NCBI RefSeq assembly: GCF_029227915.1
Contig: NC_079881.1
Coordinates: forward strand, 14,981,501 to 15,045,500
Direction of reading: 5' to 3'
DNA from: Hydractinia symbiolongicarpus
Lineage: Eukaryota > Cnidaria > Hydrozoa > Anthoathecata > Hydractiniidae
Length of the DNA: 64,000 nucleotides
In this document: in pieces, positions 1-9,400 of the stretch
Position numbering within the stretch: the first letter of the stretch is position 1
Layout of the letters: every line of letters begins with the position of its first letter
Notes under the pieces: generated by a model
Databases searched by the model: none
The model's input: only the letters and a program-made list of their open reading frames with translations
What the model was told of the DNA's origin: nothing
Program-made: the position numbers and the translations under genes

Positions 1-182
1 CTCCATGTTAGGCCGTAAAAGGCCATATTACATGCTTTAAAGGGCTGTGGAAGCAGTTAGCAGCGTTCTTGCAGCCTGACGCTCAAGAAAAGGAATTAAT
101 ACATCGTAGATCATTGAAATTTAAAGTAATCAGCCGATGACCTCCTGTCTGTGCTCGTAGAACTCCCTGACTTAAGTGTAGT

Positions 183-363
183 CTCCTTATTAGGCCATAA
201 GAGGCCGTATTACACGGTTTAAAGGTCTGTGCACGTAGTTAGGAACGTTCTCAGAGCCTGGCGCTCAAGAAAACGACTTAATACATCGTAGACCATTGAG
301 ATTAAAAGGAACAGCCGAATGGAACTTGTCAGAGTTAGTCGAATCACGTGATTTACGTGTAGA
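183..363 (+). repeat. Example monomer, cassette type c (CTCCTTATTAGGCCATAAG)
   Basis: Type c starts CTCCTTATTAGGCCATAAG, then GGCCGTATTACACGGTTTAA and usually GGTCTGTCCACGTAATTAGG. The boundary before it reads AACTCCCTGACTTAAGTGTA, so the CACGTG palindrome is replaced by sequence containing CTTAAG. It is one of the best conserved types in the window and marks each turn of the 4-monomer HOR at 33.6-39.2 kb. Confidence 0.8.
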
Positions 364-545
364 CTCCATATTAGGCCGTAAAAAGCCATATTACAGGCTT
401 TAAAGGACTGTGCACGTAGTTAGCAGCGTTCATAGAGCCTGGCGCACAGGAAAACGACTTAGTATATCGTAGTCCATTGAGATTGAAAGGAATAGACCGA
501 TGGCAACTTCTCTGGGCTCGTGGAATCACGTGACTTACATGCAGT

Positions 546-727
546 CTCCTTATTAGGCCGTAAAAGGACCTATTATGCGTTTCAAAGGACTGTGTACGTA
601 GTTAGCAGCGTTCATAAAGCCTGGCGTTCAAGAAAACGACTTAATACATCGTAGTCCATTGAGATTAAAAGGAACAGACTAATGGGAACTTGTCTGTGCT
701 CGCGGAATCACGTGATTTACGTGTAGA
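546..727 (+). repeat. Example monomer, cassette type d (ACCTATTATGCGTTTC)
   Basis: Type d has the variant GGACCTATTATGCGTTTCAA in place of GGCCATATTACAGGCTTTAA, so the conserved CTTTAAAG palindrome is broken here (TTTCAAAG). It is followed by GACTGTGTACGTAG. The boundary before it is TCACGTGACTTACATGCAGT, which keeps CACGTG. It occurs throughout the window and is the fourth member of the 4-monomer HOR. Confidence 0.8.
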
Positions 728-909
728 CTCCAAATTAGGCCGTAAAAGGCCATATTTCAGGCTTTAAAGGCCTGTGCACGAAGTTAGCAGCATTTTTAGA
801 GCCTGGCGCTCAAGAAAATGGCTTATTATATCGTAGTCCATTGAGATTAAAAAGAACAGACTGATCCCCATTTGTCTGGGCTCGTGGAATCACGTGATTT
901 ACGTGTACA

Positions 910-1090
910 CTCCAAATTAGGCCGTAAAAGGCCAAACTACAGGCTTTAAAGACATGTGCACGTAGTTAGGAACGTTCTCAGAGCCTGGCGCTCAAGAAAA
1001 CGACTTAATACATCGTAGACCATTGAGATTAAAAGGAACAGCCGAATGGAACTTGTCAGAGTTAGTGGAATCACGTGATTTACGTGTAGA
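910..1090 (+). repeat. Reference monomer, cassette type a (181 bp)
   Basis: This unit is close to the commonest form and serves as the coordinate frame for the other entries. In order it holds: CTCC start box (1-4); a GGCC-spacer-GGCC pair around 11-24; a near-palindrome centred on CTTTAAAG (about 31-47); GTGCACGTAGTTAG (48-60); CGTTCTCAGAGCCTGGCGC (64-82); CAAGAAAACGACTTAATAC (84-102); ATCGTAGACCATTGAGATT (103-121); a GGAACAGCCGAATGGAACTT segment (126-145); the palindrome ATCACGTGAT (161-170); and TTACGTGTAGA leading to the next CTCC. For the type-a consensus I counted 80 G+C of 181 and 9 CpGs. At 181 bp the unit is close to one nucleosome plus linker, as in many centromeric satellites. It is not a multiple of three and has no coding logic. 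Confidence 0.9.
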
Positions 1091-1272
1091 CTCCATATTA
1101 GGCCGTAAAAAGCCATATTACAGGCTTTAAAGGCCTGTGTACGTAGTTAGCAGCGTTCTCAGATCCTGGCGCTCAAGAAAACGACTTAAGACATTGTAGT
1201 CCATTGAGATTGACAGCAATAGACTGATGGCAACTTGTCCGGGCTCGTGGAATCACGTGATTTACGTGTAGG

Positions 1273-1454
1273 CTCCAAATTAAGACGTTAAAAGCGATAT
1301 TACCGGCTTTAAAGGCTTGTGCACGTAGTTAGCAGCGTTCTCAGATCCCGGCGCTCAAGAAAACGACATAAGACATCGTAAGCCATTGAGATTGAAAGAA
1401 ATAGACAGATGTCAACTTCTCTGTCCTTGTGGAAACACGTGGTTCACCTGTAGT
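1273..1454 (+). repeat. Example monomer, cassette type f (AAGACGTTAAAAGCG)
   Basis: Type f reads GGCTCCAAATTAAGACGTTA then AAAGCGATATTACCGG. It is rarer than the other types, seen at 1,273, about 9,250, about 14,525, about 16,520 and about 24,500. A partial form appears near 48,640. Because it is rare it is useful for tracing the 11-monomer and 84-monomer duplications. Confidence 0.75.
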
Positions 1455-1635
1455 CTCCAAATTAGGCTGTAAAAAGACCTATTATGCGTTTCAAAGGACT
1501 GTGTACGTAGTTAGCAGCGTTCATAGAGCCTGGCGTAAAGAAAACGAATTAATACATCGTAGTTTATTGAAGTTGAAAGGAATAGGCCGATGACCTCCTG
1601 TCTGTGCTCATGGAACTCCCTGACTTAAGTGTAGT
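1455..1635 (+). repeat. Example monomer, cassette type e (GGCTGTAAAAAGACC)
   Basis: Type e starts CTCCAAATTAGGCTG and shares the ATTATGCGTTTC core with type d. It is preceded by AACACGTGGTTCACCTGTAG, which keeps CACGTG in a different context. It carries a short GCGTAAAGAAAACGAATT segment in place of GCGTTCAAGAAAACGACTT. In the left half of the window it follows type f or g and precedes type c. Confidence 0.75.
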
Positions 1636-1882
1636 CTCCTTATTAGGCCATAAGAGGCCGTATTACATGGTTTAAAGGTCTGTCCACGTAATTAGGAACG
1701 TTATCAGAGCCTGGCGCTCAAGAAAATGGCTTATTATATCGTAGTCCATTGAGATTAAAAAGAACAGACTGATCCCCATTTGTCTGGGCTCGTGGAATCA
1801 CGTGATTTACGTGTACACTCCAAATTAGGCCGTAAAAGGCCAAACTACAGGCTTTAAAGACATGTGCACGTAGTTAGGAACG

Positions 1883-2590
1883 TTCTCAGAGCCTGGCGCT
1901 CAAGAAAACGACTTAATACATCGTAGACCATTGAGATTAAAAGGAACAGCCGAATGGAACTTGTCAGAGTTAGTGGAATCACGTGATTTACGTGTAGACT
2001 CCATATTAGGCCGTAAAAAGCCATATTACAGGCTTTAAAGGACTGTGCACGTAGTTAGCAGCGTTCATAGAGCCTGGCGCACAGGAAAACGACTTAGTAT
2101 ATCGTAGTCCATTGAGATTGAAAGGAATAGACCGATGGCAACTTCTCTGGGCTCGTGGAATCACGTGACTTACATGCAGTCTCTTTATTAGGTCGTAAAA
2201 GGACCTATTATGCGTTTCAAAGGACTGTGTACGTAGTTAGCAGCGTTCTTAGAGCCTGGCGTTCAAAAAAACGACTTAATGCACCGTAGACCATTGAGAT
2301 TAAAAGGAACAGCCAAATGGAACTTGTCTGTCCTCGTGGAATCACTTTATTTACGTTTAGACTCCATGTTAGGCCGTAAAAGGCCATATTACATGCTTTA
2401 AAGGGCTGTGGAAGCAGTTATCAGCGTTCTTGCAGCCTGACGCTCAAGAAAAGGAATTAATACATCGTAGATCATTGAAATTTAAAGTAATCAGCCGATG
2501 ACCTCCTGTCTGTGCTCGTAGAACTCCCTGACTTAAGTGTAGTCTCCTTATTAGGCCATAAGAGGCCGTATTACACGGTTTAAAGGTCTG
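1883..2590 (+). repeat. 5-monomer-offset (908 bp) internal paralogue of 2,791-3,498
   Basis: Inside each 14-monomer unit a stretch of about 708 bp matches the sequence 908 bp (five monomers) further on. The CTCCATG starts at 2,362 and 3,270, and again at 4,904 and 5,812, are 908 bp apart. The copies differ at diagnostic sites, for instance GTTATCAGCG versus GTTAGCAGCG and GTCCACGTAATTAGG versus GTGCACGTAGTTAGG. This is an older layer of duplication within the 14-monomer unit. Confidence 0.8.
2362..2543 (+). repeat. Example monomer, cassette type b (CTCCATG start, 182 bp)
   Basis: Type b starts CTCCATGTTAGGCCG and, in this region, has the variant GGGCTGTGGAAGCAGTTA in place of CCTGTGCACGTAGTTAG. 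It is preceded by the promoter-proximal-looking but non-functional variant ATCACTTTATTTACGTTTAG, so the CACGTG box at the boundary is lost. This copy carries a private T in GCAGTTATCAGCG. The same base recurs at offset 15,249 in the right-hand large copy, which makes it a good marker of that duplication. Type b is normally followed by type c. Confidence 0.8.
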
Positions 2591-2725
2591 TCCACGTAAT
2601 TAGGAACGTTCTCAGAGCCTGGCGCTCAAGAAAACGGCTTATTATATCGTAGTCCAATGAGATTGAAAGGAATAGACCGATGGCAATTTGGCTGGGCTCG
2701 TGGAAACACGTAATTTACGTGTAGA

Positions 2726-2906
2726 CTCCTCATTGAGCCGTAAATGTCTATATTACAGGCTTTACAGACCTGTGAACGTAGTTAGCAGCGTTCTCAGAGC
2801 CTGGCGCTCAAGAAAACGACTTAATACATCGTAGACCATTGAGATTAAAAGGAACAGCCGAATGGAACTTGTCAGAGTTAGTGGAATCACGTGATTTACG
2901 TGTAGA
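2726..2906 (+). repeat. Example monomer, cassette type g (CTCCTCATTGAGCCGTAAATG)
   Basis: Type g begins CTCCTCATTGAGCCG and then has TAAATGTCTATATTACAGG or TAAATGTCCATATTACACAC. A sub-type with TTGGTAACCTTTTTAGACAC (first seen near 10,224) recurs at about 11,310, 25,470, 26,560, 29,105, 30,738, 33,098, 52,504, 55,948, 58,492, 61,218 and 63,030. That sub-type is the most diverged monomer core in the window. Confidence 0.75.
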
Positions 2907-3936
2907 CTCCATATTAGGCCGTAAAAAGCCATATTACAGGCTTTAAAGGACTGTGCACGTAGTTAGCAGCGTTCATAGAGCCTGGCGCCCAGGAAAACGA
3001 CTTAGTATATCGTAGTCCATTGAGATTGAAAGGAATAGACCGATGGCAACTTCTCTGGGTTCGTGGAATCACGTGACTTACATGCAGTCTCTTTATTAGG
3101 TCGTAAAAGGACCTATTATGCGTTTCAAAGGACTGTGTACGTAGTTAGCAGCGTTCTTAGAGCCTGGCGTTCAAAAAAACGACTTAATGCACCGTAGACC
3201 ATTGAGATTAAAAGGAACAGCCAAATGGAACTTGTCTGTCCTCGTGGAATCACTTTATTTACGTTTAGACTCCATGTTAGGCCGTAAAAGGCCATATTAC
3301 ATGCTTTAAAGGGCTGTGGAAGCAGTTAGCAGCGTTCTTGCAGCCTGACGCTCAAGAAAAGGAATTAATACATCGTAGATCATTGAAATTTAAAGTAATC
3401 AGCCGATGACCTCCTGTCTGTGCTCGTAGAACTCCCTGACTTAAGTGTAGTCTCCTTATTAGGCCATAAGAGGCCGTATTACACGGTTTAAAGGTCTGTG
3501 CACGTAGTTAGGAACGTTCTCAGAGCCTGGCGCTCAAGAAAACGACTTAATACATCGTAGACCATTGAGATTAAAAGGAACAGCCGAATGGAACTTGTCA
3601 GAGTTAGTCGAATCACGTGATTTACGTGTAGACTCCATATTAGGCCGTAAAAAGCCATATTACAGGCTTTAAAGGACTGTGCACGTAGTTAGCAGCGTTC
3701 ATAGAGCCTGGCGCACAGGAAAACGACTTAGTATATCGTAGTCCATTGAGATTGAAAGGAATAGACCGATGGCAACTTCTCTGGGCTCGTGGAATCACGT
3801 GACTTACATGCAGTCTCCTTATTAGGCCGTAAAAGGACCTATTATGCGTTTCAAAGGACTGTGTACGTAGTTAGCAGCGTTCATAAAGCCTGGCGTTCAA
3901 GAAAACGACTTAATACATCGTAGTCCATTGAGATTA

Positions 3937-6478
3937 AAAGAAATAGACAGATGTCAACTTCTCTGTCCTTGTGGAAACACGTGGTTCACCTGTAGTCTCC
4001 AAATTAGGCTGTAAAAAGACCTATTATGCGTTTCAAAGGACTGTGTACGTAGTTAGCAGCGTTCATAGAGCCTGGCGTAAAGAAAACGAATTAATACATC
4101 GTAGTTTATTGAAGTTGAAAGGAATAGGCCGATGACCTCCTGTCTGTGCTCATGGAACTCCCTGACTTAAGTGTAGTCTCCTTATTAGGCCATAAGAGGC
4201 CGTATTACATGGTTTAAAGGTCTGTCCACGTAATTAGGAACGTTATCAGAGCCTGGCGCTCAAGAAAATGGCTTATTATATCGTAGTCCATTGAGATTAA
4301 AAAGAACAGACTGATCACCATTTGTCTGGGCTCGTGGAATCACGTGATTTACGTGTACACTCCAAATTAGGCCGTAAAAGGCCAAACTACAGGCTTTAAA
4401 GACATGTGCACGTAGTTAGGAACGTTCTCAGAGCCTGGCGCTCAAGAAAACGACTTAATACATCGTAGACCATTGAGATTAAAAGGAACAGCCGAATGGA
4501 ACTTGTCAGAGTTAGTGGAATCACGTGATTTACGTGTAGACTCCATATTAGGCCGTAAAAAGCCATATTACAGGCTTTAAAGGACTGTGCACGTAGTTAG
4601 CAGCGTTCATAGAGCCTGGCGCACAGGAAAACGACTTAGTATATCGTAGTCCATTGAGATTGAAAGGAATAGACCGATGGCAACTTCTCTGGGCTCGTGG
4701 AATCACGTGACTTACATGCAGTCTCTTTATTAGGTCGTAAAAGGACCTATTATGCGTTTCAAAGGACTGTGTACGTAGTTAGCAGCGTTCTTAGAGCCTG
4801 GCGTTCAAAAAAACGACTTAATGCACCGTAGACCATTGAGATTAAAAGGAACAGCCAAATGGAACTTGTCTGTCCTCGTGGAATCACTTTATTTACGTTT
4901 AGACTCCATGTTAGGCCGTAAAAGGCCATATTACATGCTTTAAAGGGCTGTGGAAGCAGTTAGCAGCGTTCTTGCAGCCTGACGCTCAAGAAAAGGAATT
5001 AATACATCGTAGATCATTGAAATTTAAAGTAATCAGCCGATGACCTCCTGTCTGTGCTCGTAGAACTCCCTGACTTAAGTGTAGTCTCCTTATTAGGCCA
5101 TAAGAGGCCGTATTACACGGTTTAAAGGTCTGTCCACGTAATTAGGAACGTTCTCAGAGCCTGGCGCTCAAGAAAACGGCTTATTATATCGTAGTCCAAT
5201 GAGATTGAAAGGAATAGACCGATGGCAATTTGGCTGGGCTCGTGGAAACACGTAATTTACGTGTAGACTCCTCATTGAGCCGTAAATGTCTATATTACAG
5301 GCTTTACAGACCTGTGAACGTAGTTAGCAGCGTTCTCAGAGCCTGGCGCTCAAGAAAACGACTTAATACATCGTAGACCATTGAGATTAAAAGGAACAGC
5401 CGAATGGAACTTGTCAGAGTTAGTCGAATCACGTGATTTACGTGTAGACTCCATATTAGGCCGTAAAAAGCCATATTACAGGCTTTAAAGGACTGTGCAC
5501 GTAGTTAGCAGCGTTCATAGAGCCTGGCGCCCAGGAAAACGACTTAGTATATCGTAGTCCATTGAGATTGAAAGGAATAGACCGATGGCAACTTCTCTGG
5601 GTTCGTGGAATCACGTGACTTACATGCAGTCTCTTTATTAGGTCGTAAAAGGACCTATTATGCGTTTCAAAGGACTGTGTACGTAGTTAGCAGCGTTCTT
5701 AGAGCCTGGCGTTCAAAAAAACGACTTAATGCACCGTAGACCATTGAGATTAAAAGGAACAGCTAAATGGAACTTGTCTGTCCTCGTGGAATCACTTTAT
5801 TTACGTTTAGACTCCATGTTAGGCCGTAAAAGGCCATATTACATGCTTTAAAGGGCTGTGGAAGCAGTTAGCAGCGTTCTTGCAGCCTGACGCTCAAGAA
5901 AAGGAATTAATACATCGTAGATCATTGAAATTTAAAGTAATCAGCCGATGACCTCCTGTCTGTGCTCGTAGAACTCCCTGACTTAAGTGTAGTCTCCTTA
6001 TTAGGCCATAAGAGGCCGTATTACACGGTTTAAAGGTCTGTGCACGTAGTTAGGAACGTTCTCAGAGCCTGGCGCTCAAGAAAACGACTTAATACATCGT
6101 AGACCATTGAGATTAAAAGGAACAGCCGAATGGAACTTGTCAGAGTTAGTCGAATCACGTGATTTACGTGTAGACTCCATATTAGGCCGTAAAAAGCCAT
6201 ATTACAGGCTTTAAAGGACTGTGCACGTAGTTAGCAGCGTTCATAGAGCCTGGCGCACAGGAAAACGACTTAGTATATCGTAGTCCATTGAGATTGAAAG
6301 GAATAGACCGATGGCAACTTCTCTGGGCTCGTGGAATCACGTGACTTACATGCAGTCTCCTTATTAGGCCGTAAAAGGACCTATTATGCGTTTCAAAGGA
6401 CTGTGTACGTAGTTAGCAGCGTTCATAAAGCCTGGCGTTCAAGAAAACGACTTAATACATCGTAGTCCATTGAGATTA
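3937..6478 (+). repeat. 14-monomer HOR unit, copy 2 (2,542 bp)
   Basis: Tandem partner of 1,395-3,936. The junction at about 3,937 reads GATTAAAAGAAATAGACAG. It is a chimera of GATTAAAAGGAACAG (as at 6,474) and GATTGAAAGAAATAGACAG (as at 1,390), so the crossover point is resolved to a few bases. Downstream of 6,479 the sequence reads AAAGGAACAGACTAATGGG and no longer matches the start of the unit. Confidence 0.88.
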
Positions 6479-9400
6479 AAAGGAACAGACTAATGGGAAC
6501 TTGTCTGTGCTCGCGGAATCACGTGATTTACGTGTAGACTCCAAATTAGGCCGTAAAAGGCCATATTTCAGGCTTTAAAGGCCTGTGCACGAAGTTAGCA
6601 GCATTTTTAGAGCCTGGCGCTTAAGAAAACGACTTAATACATCGTAGTCCATTGAGATTGACAGGAATAGACTGATGGCAACTTGTCCGGGCTCGTGGAA
6701 ACACGTAATTTACGTGTAGACTCCTCATTGAGCCGTAAATGTCTATATTACAGGCTTTACAGACCTGTGAACGTAGTTAGCAGCGTTCTCAGATCCTGGC
6801 GCTCAAGAAAACGACTTAAGACATCGTAGTCCATTGAGATTGAAAGGAATAGACAGATGTCAACTTCTCTGTCCTTGTGGAAACACGTGGTTCACCTGTA
6901 GTCTCCAAATTAGGCTGTAAAAAGACCTATTATGCGTTTCAAAGGACTGTGTACGTAGTTAGCAGCGTTCATAGAGCCTGGCGTAAAGAAAACGAATTAA
7001 TACATCGTAGTTTATTGAGGTTGAAAGGAATAGGCCGATGACCTCCTGTCTGTGCTCATGGAACTCCCTGACTTAAGGTAGTCTCCTCATTAGGCCATAA
7101 GAGGCCGTATTACACGGTTTAAAGGTCTGTCCACGTAATTAGGAACGTTCTCAGAGCCTGGCGCTCAAGAAAACGGCTTATTATATCGTAGTCCATTGAG
7201 ATTAAAAAGAAAAGACTGATCCCCACTTGTCTGGCCTCGTGGAATCACGTGATTTACGTGTAGACTCCAAATTAGGCCGTAAAAGGCCAAATTACAGGCT
7301 TTAAAGACATGTGCACGGAGTTAGGAACGTTCTCAGAGCCTGGCGCTCAAGAAAACGACTTAATACATCGTAGACCATTGAGATTAAAAGGAACAGCCGA
7401 ATGGAACTTGTCAGAGTTAGTGGAATCACGTGATTTACGTGTAGACTCCATATTATGCCGTAAAAGGCCATATTACAGGCTTTAAAGGACTGTGCACGTA
7501 GTTAGCAGCATTCATAGAGCCTGGCGCACAAGAAAACGACTTAGTATATCGTAGTCCATTGAGATTAAAAGGAACAGACCAATGGGAACTTGTCTGTCCT
7601 CGTGGAATCACTTTATTTCCGTTTAGACTCCATGTTAGGCCGTAAAAGGCCATATTACAGGCTTTAAAGGCCTGTGGAAGAAGTTAGGAACGTTCTCAGA
7701 GCCTGGCGCTCAAGAAAACGACTTAATACATCGTAGACAATTGAGATTAAAAGGAAGAGCCGAATGAAACTTGTCGGAGTTTGTAGAATCACGTGATTTG
7801 CGTGTAGACTCCATATTATGCCGTAAAAGGCCATATTACAAGCTTTAAAGGACTGTGCACGTAGTTAGCAGCGTTCATAGAGCCTGGCGCACAGGAAAAC
7901 GACTTAGTATATCGTAGTCCATTGAGATTAAAAGGAACAGACTAATGGGAACTTGTCTGTGCTCGCGGAATCACGTGATTTACGTGTAGACTCCAAATTA
8001 GGCCGTAAAAGGCCATATTTCAGGCTTTAAAGGCCTGTGCACGCAGTTAGCAGCATTTTTAGAGCCTGGCGCTTAAGAAAACGACGTAATACATCGTAGT
8101 CCATGGAGATTGACAGGAAAAGACTGATGGCAACTTGTCCGGGCTCGTGGAAACACGTAATTTACGTGGAGACTCCTCATTGAGCCGTAAATGTCCATAT
8201 TACAGGCTTTAAAGACCTGTGAACGTAGTTAGCAGCGTTCTCAGATCCTGGCGGTCAAGAAAACGACTTAAGACATCGTAGTCCATTGAGATTGAAAGGA
8301 ATAGACAGATGTCAACTTCTCTGTCCTTGTGGAAACACGTGGTTCACCTGTAGTCTCCAAATTAGGCTGTAAAAAGACCTATTATGCGTTTCAAAGGACT
8401 GTGTACGTAGTTAGCAGCGTTCATAGAGCCTGGCGTAAAGAAAACGAATTAATACATCGTAGTTTATTGAAGTTGAAAGGAATAGGCCGATGACCTCCTG
8501 TCTGTGCTCATGGAACTCCCTGACTTAAGTGTAGTCTCCTCATTAGGCCATAAGAGGCCGTATTACACGGTTTAAAGGTCTGTCCACGTAGTTAGGAACG
8601 TTCTCAGAGCCTGGCGCTCAAGAAAACGACTTAATACATCGTAGACCATTGAGATTAAAAGGAACAGCCGAATGGAACTTGTCAGAGTTAGTGGAATCAC
8701 GTGATTTACGTGTAGACTCCATATTATGCCGTAAAAGGCCATATTACAGGCTTTAAAGGACTGTGCACGTAGTTAGCAGCATTCATAGAGCCTGGCGCAC
8801 AAGAAAACGACTTAGTATATCGTAGTCCATTGAGATTAAAAGGAACAGACCAATAGGAACTTGTCTGTCCTCGTGGAATCACTTTATTTCCGTTTAGACT
8901 CCATGTTAGGCCGTAAAAGGCCATATTACAGGCTTTAAAGGCCTGTGGAAGAAGTTAGGAACGTTCTCAGAGCCTGGCGCTCAAGAAAACGACTTAATAC
9001 ATCGTAGACCTTCGAGATTAAAAGGAACAGCCGAATGGAACTTGTCAGAGTTAGTCGAATCACGTGATTTACGTGTAGACTCCATAATAGGTCGTAAAAA
9101 GCCATATTACAGGCTTTAAAGGACTGTGCACGTAGTTAGCAGCGTTCATAGAGCCTGGCGCACAGGAAAACGACTTAATACATCGTAGTCCATTGAGATT
9201 GACAGCAATAGACTGATGGCAACTTGTCCGGGCTCGTGGAATCACGTGATTTACGTGTAGGCTCCAAATTAAGACGTTAAAAGCGATATTACCGGCTTTA
9301 AAGGCCTGTGCACGTAGTTAGCAGCGTTCTCAGATCCCGGCGCTCAAGAAAACGACTTAAGACATCGTAGTCCATTGAGATTGAAAGGAATAGACAGATG

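Larger units (their letters stand above)
1..810 (+). repeat. Copy of 5,812-6,621 (offset 5,811 bp, 32 monomers)
   Basis: The left edge of the window matches 5,812-6,621 essentially base for base by eye. At about 811 it switches to sequence matching 1,719 onward (offset 908 bp), recognisable by CAAGAAAATGGCTTATTATA. So the 1.1 kb before the large duplication is itself a mosaic of two sources. Confidence 0.82.
1395..3936 (+). repeat. 14-monomer HOR unit, copy 1 (2,542 bp)
   Basis: This unit is followed directly by a second copy at an offset of 2,542 bp. Starts match at AAAGAAATAGACAG (1,395 and 3,937). The base before differs, G at 1,394 and A at 3,936. Shared diagnostic variants include GGAACGTTATCAGAGCC (near 1,695 and 4,237), GCGCCCAGG (near 2,985 and 5,527) and GGGTTCGTGG (near 3,057 and 5,599). 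Single-base differences such as GATCCCCAT versus GATCACCAT (near 1,775 and 4,315) show that the copies are distinct. Confidence 0.88.

Noticed and set aside
7453-7653. Family of 60-70 residue minus-strand open frames as candidate small proteins
   Set aside because: They coincide with the satellite period, start and stop in the same motif read in two frames, and carry no signal, domain or codon pattern. Deletions in the array change their length freely (91 residues at 43,426-43,701).
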